DNA from: an uncultured Eggerthella sp.
GTDB taxonomy: Bacteria > Actinomycetota > Coriobacteriia > Coriobacteriales > Eggerthellaceae
Direction: 5' to 3'
NCBI GenBank assembly: GCA_900556585.1
Contig: USPD01000003.1
Location: forward strand, 1 to 64,000
Length of the DNA: 64,000 nucleotides
This document shows positions 27,824-37,322 of the stretch, piece by piece. Numbering within the stretch: position 1 is the stretch's first letter; each line of letters begins with the position of its first letter. A program made the translations under genes and the position numbers. The notes below the pieces were generated by a model. That model had not been told where the DNA came from, did no database searches, and saw only the letters and a list, made by a program, of their open reading frames with translations.

Positions 27824-28663
27824 ATGAGTAAGTTCCCTTGGGTAAAGGGCAAAGAATACGACGAAATTATTTACGAAACGTATGACGGTATTGCCAAAAT
27901 CACCATTAATAGGCCTGAATGCCGTAATGCCTTTACCCCTAAAACCAACATCGAAATGTACGATGCGTTTTCTATTGCGCGTGACGATGCTTCTATTGGA
28001 GTAATTATTCTTACCGGCGCAAACCATGATGGACGCCCCGAAGATCAAGCGTTCTGTTCTGGTGGAGATCAGAAGAAGCGCGGTAACGGCGGCTATGTTG
28101 GCGAAGACAATATTCCCCGCCTGAATGTTCTTGATTTGCAGCGTCTTATTCGCGTAGTTCCCAAGCCCGTTATTGCCATGGTGAATGGGTATGCCATTGG
28201 TGGCGGCAATGTATTGAACTACCTGTGCGATCTTTCGATTGCTGCCGAAACAGCGAAGTTTGGCCAAACAGGTCCTCGTGTTGGCAGCTTTGACGGTGGC
28301 TATGGTGCTTCTTATTTGGCGGCAATGGTTGGCCAGAAGAAGGCGCGTGAAATTTGGTATTTATGCCGCCAGTATACTGCTGCTGAAGCGCTGGAAATGG
28401 GCATGATCAATAAAGTAGTTCCTTTTGATCAGCTTGAAGAAGAATGCGTTTCTTGGGCACGTGAAATGCTGGCACTTTCACCTACGGCGCTACGCTTCTT
28501 GAAGGCATCGTTTAATGCGGCGACCGATGGTTATGCCGGCATTCAGCAACTTGCGGGCGATGCAACCCTTTTGTACTACACGACCGATGAAGCAAAAGAA
28601 GGCCGCGACGCGTTTAAGGAAAAGCGTCAGCCTGATTTCCAGCAGTTCCCTAAGTTTCCGTGA
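27824..28663 (+). CDS. menB: 1,4-dihydroxy-2-naphthoyl-CoA synthase
   Basis: Crotonase-fold enzyme that closes the naphthoquinone ring of o-succinylbenzoyl-CoA. Family motifs are [38 protein letters not shown] (oxyanion hole), [20 protein letters not shown] with the catalytic Asp/Tyr region, and the C-terminal [18 protein letters not shown]. 279 residues is normal length. GAAAGGAAG precedes ATG 27824. It is followed after 30 nt by the fused menE-menC gene. Confidence 0.97.
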   Translation: MSKFPWVKGKEYDEIIYETYDGIAKITINRPECRNAFTPKTNIEMYDAFSIARDDASIGVIILTGANHDGRPEDQAFCSGGDQKKRGNGGYVGEDNIPRLNVLDLQRLIRVVPKPVIAMVNGYAIGGGNVLNYLCDLSIAAETAKFGQTGPRVGSFDGGYGASYLAAMVGQKKAREIWYLCRQYTAAEALEMGMINKVVPFDQLEEECVSWAREMLALSPTALRFLKASFNAATDGYAGIQQLAGDATLLYYTTDEAKEGRDAFKEKRQPDFQQFPKFP

Positions 28664-28693
28664 TAGGTCATCCATTTTAGGAAGTGAATTACC

Positions 28694-31411
28694 ATGATTG
28701 AGCATCTAACCGAAGCAGCAAAACGCAAACCAGATGTCCTGTTTTTTTGCGTTCAGCGGGATACATATTCGGTTGAATATTCTTTCCGTCGGGCCAATAT
28801 TGCTGTTGCTGCTCTTGCTCGTGAATTGGAACGTCATGGAATGAAGGCGGGAGGCACGTTTGCTTGCAATATGTACAACGGAGCAGAATTAGTTTTGCTT
28901 TCGTTGGCGGCAGCGTATGGGGGCTACACACTTGCTTTGCTAAACCCCCGTCTTTCTGCGGAAGAGCGCCAAATTCGCTTGGTTGAACTTGAAAATGCTA
29001 CGGGCGAATGTGGCATGGACGTGCTTACCAACGAAACAGTAAACCGCCTTCTTATTGACGCAACGGGCTTCGATGCCGCTTCGTTTTCAACACTACCCAA
29101 TGATGCTTCAGTGCTTACACGCCTTCAAGTTGAATTGGAAACGTTTGCACAAAATAAGCTTGAAGCGTTTGACGCAAATGCATCGGGCTTGGTTATATTC
29201 ACTTCCGGTTCTTCTGGCACGCCAAAAGCAGCATTTCTTCCTTGGAATTGTTTGATGTCATCTGCCGCGGCAGCTAATGATGTTTTGGCGCTTGAAGGTA
29301 AGGGCGTTTGGCAAATGGTGCTGCCCATGTGTCATGTAGGTGGGTTCCAAATTTTGGTGCGGTCACTTTTGAATATGAGCGCTTTCATTGTGTATGAGCG
29401 ATACCAGCCAAAGCGCATCCTAAATGACATATTAAGTTTCCGCGTTACCCATATTTCAGTTGTGGATAAAATTCTGGCGGATTTGCTTGAGCATGATCAC
29501 GACAAGGTTATTACCCAGTATTCCTGCATTCTTTTGGGCGGGGCGGAGCTGAATAAAAAAACAATAAAGGCAGCGTTGCGTGCTAAGGCTAAGGTATACG
29601 CCAGTTATGGCATGACGGAAACTGCCAGCCTTATTGCAGCAGCTCCTGTTACACGCAATTTTGATGGTGGTTTAGAGGTTCTGCCTGGTTATGATGTGCG
29701 CATTATGCGACCTGATGAAGATGGCATTGGTCAGCTTCATGTTGCTGGTCCTGGTATTTTTGAGGGCTATCTTAATGCGCGCAAGGCATCAAGTGCGGAT
29801 GGCTATTTTGTAACGGGTGATAGAGCATCGGTTGACCGTTATGGGCTTCTTCGTGTTTACGCGCGCACAGAAGATCTGATTATTTCTGGTGGGGAAAATA
29901 TCTATCCTGCTGAGATTCGCGATGTGCTACTTTCCATTCCGGGAGTAAAAGATGCTTACGTGTTTGGTACGGCCGATGAAACGTGGGGCTATAGGCCAGT
30001 AGCATTTGTAGAGGCTGATTACTCCGCAGAAACAATTGCTCGGGATTGCGAATCATTAGGACTAACCGAAGAAGAAATAGGCATTTATGCGGCAAGCTGT
30101 CCGCAAGAATTTGCCCATATGATTCATGCTTACCTGGATGATCATATGTCTAAACTACACCATCCAAAGCACATTTTGGTGTTGGATGAATTCCCGCTCA
30201 CGGTTGCAGGTAAGGTTGACAGGCAGGCACTTAAACAGCGCTACGATAAGCGCATAGACATTAAGCAGATTACGCTTTATCGCATAAAGCAGCCCTTTGT
30301 TCATCCTGTTAAAACGCCAAAAACTACCATTACTGATCGCGAATCGTTTTTCGTTGAAGTTGAAGACTGGGCGGGAAGAATTGGTATAGGTGAGTGCGTT
30401 TCATTCAAGACTAATTGGTATTTGCCAGAAACTATCGAAGAAGATTTTCGTATAGTGCGTGATTCCATTGCACCGATTGTGCTGGGCGAGCGCTATCTTC
30501 ATCCATCGCAGGTATCAAAATCGTTTGCGACATTCCCTGAATTAGCAAAATATCCTATGGCGAAAGCGGCAGTAGAGCCTGCCATTTGGGATTTGTACGG
30601 CAAGATTGTTGGCAAGCCTTTGTCGAAATTGATTGGTGGTTCCAATCAAGAAAAAATTCTTGGCGGCGTAGTTATTGGCTTGGGTACTCCGGATGAAGTG
30701 TGCGACCAAGTTGATAAGGCGGTTGAAGCGGGATATACGCGCGTTAAGCTGAAGGTGAATCCTGAAACGGTATTGGGTTGTGTTGCAACGGTCCGTGAAA
30801 AATATCCCGATGTAATTATTATGCTGGATGCGAACCAGTCTTTCGATGAAACTAATTTGGATACCCTGTGCAAGTTGGACGAATACAACATAGCTTGCAT
30901 TGAAGAGCCCTATAACCCAAAGTATGTACCGCGCAGTGGGGATACCAATTTATTCGCGCGTTTGTCTGAACTGCAGGAGCACATTAAAACACCTGTGTGC
31001 TTGGATGAATCGGTCGTAACCGCACAGGACATGGAAGAGGCTATGGATTTCGATAATTTGGAGTGCTATGCACTTAAGATTTCGAAGTTTGGTGGCATTC
31101 AGCCAACGCTTGATTTCTATAATTGGCTACGTGATCAAGAAAAATTACCTTGGATGGGCGGTATGTTCGATACGGGCGTTTCTAAGCGTATGCATGCAGC
31201 GTTTGCCACACTGCCAGGAATGGACTTGCCAGCAGATGTTTCGGATTTTTCGGAATATTTTCAGCACGATACTGCAATTCCGCCTTTGGTGTTAAGCAAT
31301 GGTGAATTGATATTAAACAATCCTGATCATCCTGCGGGACTGGGTTGTGTGCTTGATAAAACATACCTGCAATCGGTTTTGGTTGACGAGATAACTATCG
31401 CAAAAGAATAG
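28694..31411 (+). CDS. Fused o-succinylbenzoate-CoA ligase (MenE) and o-succinylbenzoate synthase (MenC)
   Basis: A 905-residue bifunctional enzyme. Residues 1-525 are an adenylate-forming ligase: P-loop-like FTSGSSGTPKAAF (about 169-181), ASYGMTETASL, VTGDRA and the C-terminal catalytic Lys region LTVAGKVDRQ. Residues about 530-905 are an enolase-superfamily OSB synthase: VKLKV (KxK, about 685), MLDAN (711), IEEP (736), LDES (770) and the second catalytic Lys in LKISKFGG (794). The two activities are consecutive but in inverted order (MenC makes the substrate of MenE). No stop or restart is seen at the junction near nt 30275. It is the last gene of the men run. Confidence 0.93.
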   Translation: MIEHLTEAAKRKPDVLFFCVQRDTYSVEYSFRRANIAVAALARELERHGMKAGGTFACNMYNGAELVLLSLAAAYGGYTLALLNPRLSAEERQIRLVELENATGECGMDVLTNETVNRLLIDATGFDAASFSTLPNDASVLTRLQVELETFAQNKLEAFDANASGLVIFTSGSSGTPKAAFLPWNCLMSSAAAANDVLALEGKGVWQMVLPMCHVGGFQILVRSLLNMSAFIVYERYQPKRILNDILSFRVTHISVVDKILADLLEHDHDKVITQYSCILLGGAELNKKTIKAALRAKAKVYASYGMTETASLIAAAPVTRNFDGGLEVLPGYDVRIMRPDEDGIGQLHVAGPGIFEGYLNARKASSADGYFVTGDRASVDRYGLLRVYARTEDLIISGGENIYPAEIRDVLLSIPGVKDAYVFGTADETWGYRPVAFVEADYSAETIARDCESLGLTEEEIGIYAASCPQEFAHMIHAYLDDHMSKLHHPKHILVLDEFPLTVAGKVDRQALKQRYDKRIDIKQITLYRIKQPFVHPVKTPKTTITDRESFFVEVEDWAGRIGIGECVSFKTNWYLPETIEEDFRIVRDSIAPIVLGERYLHPSQVSKSFATFPELAKYPMAKAAVEPAIWDLYGKIVGKPLSKLIGGSNQEKILGGVVIGLGTPDEVCDQVDKAVEAGYTRVKLKVNPETVLGCVATVREKYPDVIIMLDANQSFDETNLDTLCKLDEYNIACIEEPYNPKYVPRSGDTNLFARLSELQEHIKTPVCLDESVVTAQDMEEAMDFDNLECYALKISKFGGIQPTLDFYNWLRDQEKLPWMGGMFDTGVSKRMHAAFATLPGMDLPADVSDFSEYFQHDTAIPPLVLSNGELILNNPDHPAGLGCVLDKTYLQSVLVDEITIAKE

Positions 31412-31424
31412 TAGGGTAAGTATT

Positions 31425-31468
31425 GCGCAAACTAGCAAGTGTACATAATTACATTTGCTCGTTTGCGC
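31425..31468 (+). terminator. Long hairpin at the end of the men operon
   Basis: Two 19-nt arms (31425-31443 and 31450-31468) pair with two mismatches around a CATAAT loop; the outer 8 bp GCGCAAAC/GTTTGCGC are perfect. No long T run follows, so it may act as mRNA 3'-end stabiliser or weak terminator. Confidence 0.6.
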
Positions 31469-31630
31469 CGTTTCATGTAGTCAAAAGTAAACTGAACAAT
31501 TTGGCTATTTCTATTCTATGTCATGCAAATTTGTAAAATAATATTTTAACTTTGCTAAAAAAACAGCCTGTATTCTCGTATTATTACAGGTATCTTCTGC
31601 TAACTCGGACTATATACGAAGGACGAAACA

Positions 31631-32680
31631 GTGATTGAGTTTGGTGCTTTTCTAACGGCGCTTACAGGTAGCCCTGTTTTGGTGGTAGTTTTGTTACTAA
31701 CGCTTGGTGCAACGGTGGTCAATGGTGCAACGGATGCGCCAAATGCTATTGCGACAGTTGTTGGTACGCGCAGTATGTCGCCTGGTGCAGCTATTATCAT
31801 GGCGGCAATTTGCAACTTTATTGGTCTTTTGGCGGTAACCACTATTGGTGCTGCGGTAGCCAAAACAATATTTACTATGGCTAATTTTGGAGGAAATAAT
31901 GAAGCGGCGCTGCTTGCGTTAGCGGCAGCGATGGTCGCTGTTATAGCTTGGGGTGTTATCACTTGGATTTTTGGCATCCCTACTTCACAAAGCCATTCCT
32001 TGATTGCGGGTATTACTGGCGCTGCAATTGCACTGCAGAATGGTATTGGTGGCGTAAATCCTGATGAATGGGTAAAAGTTTTGTATGGCCTGGTAATTTC
32101 TACGATACTGGGCTTTTTTTGTGGCTGGTTGTTTACTAAGTTGATTGAATTTTTTGCGCGTGGTATCAATCGTAGAAAATCGGCTAATTTCTGGCATTGG
32201 GCTCAAATTATTTCTGGTGCTGGTGTTGCAATTATGCATGGCGCGCAGGATGGTCAGAAATTTCTGTCCGTAAGTATGATGGGTATTATGCTGTGCATGG
32301 GAATGGGAACCGAAACGGGAGATGTTCAGTTTCCGCTTTGGCTCGTTATTTTATGTGCGGGGGTTATGGGCTTAGGTACTGCTATTGGCGGTAAGAAAAT
32401 TATTAAGAGTGTTGGTATGGATATGGTAAAGATGGAACCGTATCAAGGATTTGCAGCCTGTCTTTCTGCTATCTTCTGTATTGGTCTGGCCAACGGTACT
32501 GGTATGCCAGTTTCTACTACCCATACTAAGACGACTGCCATTATGGGCGTTGGTGCGTCAAAACGATTAAGTAATGTAAAGTGGGGCAAAGCTGGCAATA
32601 TGGTGCTGGCATGGATTCTTACTTTCCCAGGTTGCGGCATTATAGGTTATGTTTTAGCGAAAGTATTCTTATTGTTCTAA
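31631..32680 (+). CDS. pit: PiT-family inorganic phosphate transporter
   Basis: Secondary transporter for phosphate (usually as metal phosphate with H+). The 349-residue polytopic protein carries the two duplicated PiT signatures: GATDAPNAIATVVGTRSMSP in the first half and IMHGAQDGQKFLS in the second, plus the GTGMPVSTTHTKTTAIMGVG segment. Start is GTG 31631 with GAAGGAC at proper distance. It has no neighbouring PhoU-like gene. AT-rich DNA upstream (31469-31630) presumably holds its promoter. Confidence 0.95.
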   Translation: MIEFGAFLTALTGSPVLVVVLLLTLGATVVNGATDAPNAIATVVGTRSMSPGAAIIMAAICNFIGLLAVTTIGAAVAKTIFTMANFGGNNEAALLALAAAMVAVIAWGVITWIFGIPTSQSHSLIAGITGAAIALQNGIGGVNPDEWVKVLYGLVISTILGFFCGWLFTKLIEFFARGINRRKSANFWHWAQIISGAGVAIMHGAQDGQKFLSVSMMGIMLCMGMGTETGDVQFPLWLVILCAGVMGLGTAIGGKKIIKSVGMDMVKMEPYQGFAACLSAIFCIGLANGTGMPVSTTHTKTTAIMGVGASKRLSNVKWGKAGNMVLAWILTFPGCGIIGYVLAKVFLLF

Positions 32681-32846
32681 CATTTAAGAGAGCTGTCTTA
32701 TATTGGTCTCAAGGTAACTTTCTGAATATTGAATGATTTCTATATTGGGAGAGTTATGTGTGCTTTGTGAATAAGCATTTGTAACTATTGCTTTATTAAT
32801 GAGTCTATATAAAATAAATTATTGCGCTTAGGGCGCACCGACATAG

Positions 32847-32923
<77 letters not shown>

Positions 32924-32933
32924 AATAAACATC

Positions 32934-32963
32934 AGACCAGAACGTAAGTTCTGGTCTTTTTTA
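32934..32963 (+). terminator. Rho-independent terminator after tRNA-fMet
   Basis: AGACCAGAAC pairs perfectly with GTTCTGGTCT around a GTAA loop and is followed by TTTTTATT. Confidence 0.92.
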
Positions 32964-32982
32964 TTGTCATGAACGGTTCTAT

Positions 32983-33012
32983 GTGGGCAAATATGGGCAA
33001 TTTTTAGGCAAA
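32983..33012 (+). repeat. TGGGCAAAT-type direct repeats next to the tRNA
   Basis: Three near copies of (T)GGGCAAAT (TGGGCAAATA, TGGGCAATTT, TAGGCAAATA) follow each other about 60 nt after the tRNA. Spacing and position resemble arm-type binding sites of tyrosine integrases at a tRNA attachment site. No integrase gene remains nearby. The rest of 32964-33156 shows no other feature. Confidence 0.4.
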
Positions 33013-33156
33013 TATAATCGAGGGCAGCCTGTAGCCTAGGGAAACATGCTGAAACACCTAGACTATTGCTTTAGAACGGGCAAAACAGAAGCATTCTGAT
33101 TCCGCGCATTTTTGCTTTTATCGTAATTGTAAACAACGTGAATACATCAGGGGCTT

Positions 33157-33837
33157 TTGCGCTATGTACTTCCAGTCATGGCTACTATGCTTATCGGATC
33201 GGCATATGGAGCTATTGACGGCTTGTTCGTCTCCAGCATGGTGGGAAAAACAGCATTGGCATCAATTGCTATCGTTACCCCTTTCGTCATGGTTCTTTCT
33301 ACCTTAGGTGTCATGATGGGAGCTGGTGGCGGTGCTATTGTCGGACAGTTGCTTGGATCCGGACGAATAAAGGATGCTAATAAGGTTTTCTCTCTTGTTG
33401 CAGCTGCCACTTTGACTGCAGGTATGTTGTGCTCCATTGTGGGAATTATCGCTATGGAGCAAGTCGTACTATTGCTCTGTGCATCACCCGATATTTTTTC
33501 TTTGGCGGTCCTCTACGGCCGCATCGTATTTCTGTCTATGCCCATGTTCATGCTCACCTATGTTTTTGAGTTGTTCGCCGGCACTGAAGGAAGGCCAGGC
33601 TTAGGGCTTGCTTCTGCTACCGTTGCCGGAGTGGTAAATATTGGCCTTGATGTCCTGTTCATGGGTCTCTATGGAGAGAATGGTGTGGCTGCTTATGCGG
33701 TGATTGAGTACGCAGCTATGCTTGTCGGTGCGATTTTGGGTGGATTAAGCGATGGTATTGCTCCTTTGATGAGTTTCAGCAGGGAGCAGGAAACGCTAGC
33801 GAGAAGCGCAGTTTATTTAGACAAGGGTTTTTTCTAA
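33157..33837 (+). pseudogene. MATE-family efflux transporter remnant
   Basis: The 226-codon frame matches multidrug/metabolite MATE carriers but is damaged. It has no proper start (the first codon, TTG, follows a stop and lacks a ribosome site). The first-half segment ending in VLFMGLYG is followed directly by second-half sequence (ENGVAAYAVIEYAAMLVGAILGGLSDGIAPLMSF), so roughly 100-150 residues in the middle are deleted. The frame ends in unrelated sequence after about residue 215. A full MATE protein has about 450 residues with 12 helices. Confidence 0.8.
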
Positions 33838-34004
33838 CAGCAGCGGCGTCCGCCGCTGCGATTCTTTGCTTCGTCATAACGATCAAGCTTGGAAAACGAT
33901 ATGGGTGGATCATGCGAAAACTTTAGTTATGTAGGGTTTTCAGATTCAAATCTTGATGATAAAAAGCGGTATTTTATAGTTGTATTTGTTTTGGTTTTCT
34001 CTTT

Positions 34005-34030
34005 GGGGCCATTGGTAATGGCCCCTCGGT
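34005..34030 (+). terminator. Hairpin terminator candidate
   Basis: GGGGCCATT and AATGGCCCC pair perfectly over 9 bp around GGT. It lies in the 340-nt gene-free stretch between the MATE remnant and the GntR gene; no long T run follows. Confidence 0.55.
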
Positions 34031-34180
34031 TCCATATCTGCAATACGCTTACTTCATTATTATTCAGGCATTAAACGTTCGAATTTGCCTAACTAGACTA
34101 GTTCTGTTCTAATTGTTCTATATGTACTATCACAAATATGCTAAAATCGAGACAGTAGGGCAAGCGGAGAAGGAGTGGAT

Positions 34181-34702
34181 ATGATCATTCGTATAGATCA
34201 GACATCGTCCGAGCCTGTCTATCTTCAGGTACGCAATCAGATTGTCGCTGCTATAGCGCGTGGGGAGTTGCATCCGGCGGATCGTCTACCCAGCGTGCGC
34301 GCTTTGGCGAGCGACCTTGGGATCAATCTACATACCGTGAACAAAGCATATGCCGTGTTGCGTGACGAGGGATATTTGCTAATGCGCGGACGTTCTGGGG
34401 CTGTTGTGGCAGACTATCAGCGGGTTGCTAGTGCCGAACGTAAGGCTGCCAGCGCAGAGCGAATCGCTACCGAGCTCTACCGTCTTTCCCTTGAATATTG
34501 TGCCCAAGGAGGAACCAAAGAGGCATTTCTTGAAGAGGCGCGTCTCCAGGCCGATCGTGTTTTTTCCGATCCCGGCATCACTGGTGCTCGTCGGGAGATT
34601 GGTGTACTCGGGCTAGATGAGGAAGGTTATCGGCTTAAGGTGGAAGACGGAGATCGTGTAGATGGCGTCTCGAGGCTTCAACCGTTCAAGAAAGGGGTGT
34701 GA
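34181..34702 (+). CDS. GntR-family regulator, YtrA-like
   Basis: 173-residue transcription factor with an N-terminal GntR winged helix (about 1-75: EPVYLQVRNQIVAAIARGEL, LPSVRALASDLGINLHTVNKAY) and a short helical C-terminal part as in the YtrA subgroup, which has no large ligand domain. ATG 34181 is chosen because AGAAGGAG is 6 nt upstream; GTG 34175 abuts the site. It lies 4 nt before a DUF1648-type membrane protein gene, a common pairing in which the regulator represses its own operon. Confidence 0.88.
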   Translation: MIIRIDQTSSEPVYLQVRNQIVAAIARGELHPADRLPSVRALASDLGINLHTVNKAYAVLRDEGYLLMRGRSGAVVADYQRVASAERKAASAERIATELYRLSLEYCAQGGTKEAFLEEARLQADRVFSDPGITGARREIGVLGLDEEGYRLKVEDGDRVDGVSRLQPFKKGV

Positions 34703-34706
34703 TCAT

Positions 34707-35841
34707 ATGATCGCCAGCGTAACGATTGGTATGTTTGCGTCGATAACGCTTGCATTCGGGCTCCTTCTTTCCTTTACGCCATACCTTATGCCGCGACTTT
34801 GCTGTTACGGTTCCGGCATCGGGGCAGAAGGACCCTGTTCTTGTTGCTCTTAAGAAGCGCTATGCAGTGATCATGATTTCTTTGACTGTTGCCTCGACCG
34901 TTGTTGCTACCGTAGCGGGCGCGTTTGTTATTCAAGGATCAGAAGGGCCAGAAATGGGAACTTTCTATGCTGGTATCGTTCTCGAAACCGTTGCGGTCCT
35001 TATTCCTATTGTGGCTTCTTTTATTCTTATGTTGGTGAATCGACATAGGGTTGCCGAAATCAAGAAAGAGCGGGGATGGGTTGCGGTGAGTCATCAGACG
35101 ATCGCGATCATTGCGGAGGAGGATATCCCTAGGGCGATTCCGTTTGCATGGAGTCTTCTTTACATTCCCATTATCCTTGGAACCATTGCACTCGGCCTGG
35201 TTCTTTATCCGAATATGCCCGATATGCTGCCTATGCACGCTGATTTTACGGGAAATGTCGATAGATGGGAGCCTAAGACACTTGGAAGCGGGATTGGGTT
35301 TCCTGTGGTGTTTGAGATTTTTATGGCGGCGTGCTTCGTGTTTTCTCATTGGATGATTCTTCGCTCGAAGCGTCCTTTAAACCCCAAGTCTCCTACCACA
35401 TCTGCTGTCGCCTATGGATTGTTTGCTCGTGCACAAAGCATTTTTTTGCTTGCGACAGGAATTCTATTAAGTGGTGGGATCGGTGTGTTGTTTCTTTTGT
35501 CTTCGGCGGGCTTCATTGAACTAGCGCAAGCTGGCGTAGTAATTATTGTTCTTTGTGTGCCAGTGGTAATTGGCAGCATTGTGCTTTCGCTTGTGTATGG
35601 TCAGGCGGGATCACGTGTATTTAAGCGAATGCAGGATGATGAAGGCTTGATCGTGGATGATGATGATCACTGGAAGCTTGGAGTGTTCTACTTCAACTCC
35701 GATGATACGAGTTTGTTCCTTCCTGAAAGATTCGGATTTGGCTGGACAATAAACCTTGCACGACCAGCGGCATGGGCATTTATCCTGGGAGGATTTGCGA
35801 TTACTGTTGGTTTTATTGTCGTGGTAGCTTTCCTTGTATAG
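34707..35841 (+). pseudogene. DUF1648/DUF5808-type membrane protein with N-terminal frameshift
   Basis: ATG 34707 starts a frame with a membrane helix ending in LLLSFTPYLMPR. Near 34795 the matching continuation DFAVTVPASGQKDPVLVALKKRYAV is found one frame over and runs to 35841. The composite protein has about eight helices and the MPMHADFTGNVDRW segment typical of DUF1648. One base appears lost around 34790-34800. Either the gene is broken or the sequence carries an error. The long frame alone lacks the first helix and a ribosome site. Its partner regulator lies directly upstream. Confidence 0.75.
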
Positions 35842-35962
35842 GGAAATTGGAGCTATCTGAATATAAGCGCTTTGTTAGAGGAATCGGAATAAGTTCAGTC
35901 AACTGGTGCGATTAGGTAAAAGATCGTTTTGCTAATGATGATTGAACGGCGAGATTACTTTG

Positions 35963-36346
35963 TTAGTTCCCCGCTATTTCGTGCTGCACGCGCTTGGGTA
36001 GCTTTTCGAAGACAAGTCTGTAGCTCGTGTCGCAGAGGTCGAGCACGAGGTTCTCGGGCAGGTCGGCATCGAGGTCGATCGATATCTATGTGCGGCCGTC
36101 CGAGTAGTAGCCCGGAAGGATAGCGTCGGGGTGTTCCGCGCGGAGCTCGAGGATTCGGCCGGGATCGCATTTGAGTGAGAGCAGGTGGCGCCTCGCGTAG
36201 GGCTCTTTCGCGTTGGGCTTCGCCTCGAACTCGCAGGCGAACTGCCTGCCGCCCACCCAGTAGACCATCCAACCCCACTTCTCGTGGAAAGCCTTGCTTG
36301 CTCCGGGGTGAGCAAGCAAGCGCGAGTCTATCCTCTTAAAATTCAT
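35963..36346 (-). pseudogene. MmcQ/YjbR-family protein with internal amber codon
   Basis: ATG at 36344-36346 begins a frame of 86 residues with the family's core (FEAKPNAKEPYARRHLLSLKCDP, LPGYYSDGRT), then a TAG at 36086-36088. Reading on in the same frame gives ISIDLDADLPENLVLDLCDTSYRLVFEKLPKR, the expected C-terminal third, up to TAA at 35963-35965. The break is therefore a single nonsense codon. It lies 10 nt after the GyrI-like gene, in one operon with it. DNA is markedly GC-richer than the flanking chromosome. Confidence 0.75.
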
Positions 36347-36356
36347 CTTTTCTCTC

Positions 36357-37067
36357 CTATGCGACGGGGTGTCTGATGACTGTCTTGAGGTTTTCAGGCT
36401 TCGTCCGACGGGGATCTCCGAGGTAGATCTCGTGATGGAGACGGATAGACGGGACGGTCCCGTTGCAGTCGAGCATACCGAGGACTTCCTGTGGGGTAGA
36501 CATGCTTGCGGTTCCGATATCGAGGCTGAGTCCTTGCGCTCCGACGAAGTCCGCGAGCTTCGCGATCGTGGCGGGCTCGTCGTCGTAGGGGCCTTTGTGC
36601 ATGATCTGGGCGCACGCCCCCTCGGAGAAGCGGACGAGGTGCAGGTCGCCTCGTTCGATGGCAGACGCGAGTTCGGGTTTCTTGCTGATGATGAGCGAAC
36701 AGGTGTATTCGAATACTTCGGGGGTCACGAAATCCGGCTGGCGAATGAGGGATACCCACGACAGCGCACCCTTGTCGGACACGCCCGTTCCATCGAAAGC
36801 GTATGATCCGTTCCACCAAAGACCCTCGAGCGGGGGCACCACGAAATCGAAATATCCTTTCGGGTGCCAATCTCCCATTTTTGACATTTTTACCGTATAG
36901 GAGAAAGCGTACAGAAGCTCAAGCGCCTGCTTATAGTCGCCGCCCTCCTTGTTCGGATCTCCCGACCCTGCCACAGCGGCGAATGTCATGACGGGCACTT
37001 CGACGAGCTCTGGCTTTGCCTTCGGGACGTAGAGATCCTTGAATTCCTTCTTGAAGTCGTACGCCAT
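36357..37067 (-). CDS. GyrI-like small-molecule-binding protein
   Basis: 236-residue GyrI-like domain protein (YDFKKEFKDLYVPKAKPELVEVPVMTFAAVAGSGDPN; LHHEIYLGDPRRTKPENLKTVIRHPV). The family includes gyrase inhibitor SbmC and effector-binding domains of AraC-type regulators, and it binds hydrophobic or planar compounds. This is a stand-alone member without DNA-binding domain. AAGGAGG lies 5 nt before the ATG. The promoter region contains an SOS-like box. GC-rich, probably acquired with the adjoining YjbR-type gene. Confidence 0.85.
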   Translation of the reverse strand: MAYDFKKEFKDLYVPKAKPELVEVPVMTFAAVAGSGDPNKEGGDYKQALELLYAFSYTVKMSKMGDWHPKGYFDFVVPPLEGLWWNGSYAFDGTGVSDKGALSWVSLIRQPDFVTPEVFEYTCSLIISKKPELASAIERGDLHLVRFSEGACAQIMHKGPYDDEPATIAKLADFVGAQGLSLDIGTASMSTPQEVLGMLDCNGTVPSIRLHHEIYLGDPRRTKPENLKTVIRHPVA

Positions 37068-37100
37068 GGCAACCTCCTTACTAGTTTGGCGTTTTTCTTT

Positions 37101-37129
37101 ATTGTAACAGAACGAATGTTCGATTTATC
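37101..37129 (-). promoter_or_regulatory. Promoter with LexA/SOS-like box upstream of the GyrI-like gene
   Basis: On the minus strand a -10 TACAAT (37101-37106) and weak -35 GATAAA (37124-37129) are separated by 17 nt. Between them lies CGAACATTCGTTCT (37109-37122), one base from the Gram-positive SOS core CGAAC-N4-GTTCG. Occupation by LexA would block the promoter. Confidence 0.5.
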
Positions 37130-37322
37130 GTTGGGAGATTTGTTAGTTCTGCGGAAACCGATCCAGCTTACACGTTCTAGTAAGGTTATGAAAAGCACCT
37201 GATCACAGGCGTTGTAAAAGACTTTTGGCAAGCCGATTTCCCAGCCTTTGGGCCAATGTCAAAGCAATTGGGTGGTAAAGTTTTTTGCAATCCATCACAT
37301 TTCCAACCAGAAGGGAGAGCTC

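Noticed and set aside
33889..34074. 61-codon plus-strand frame after the MATE remnant
   Set aside because: No ribosome site, no family resemblance, and it runs through a terminator-like hairpin.
35955..36278. Alternative minus-strand frames over the YjbR-type gene
   Set aside because: Arg/Pro-rich shadow frames of a GC-rich gene; the frame with the amber codon is the one matching the family on both sides.
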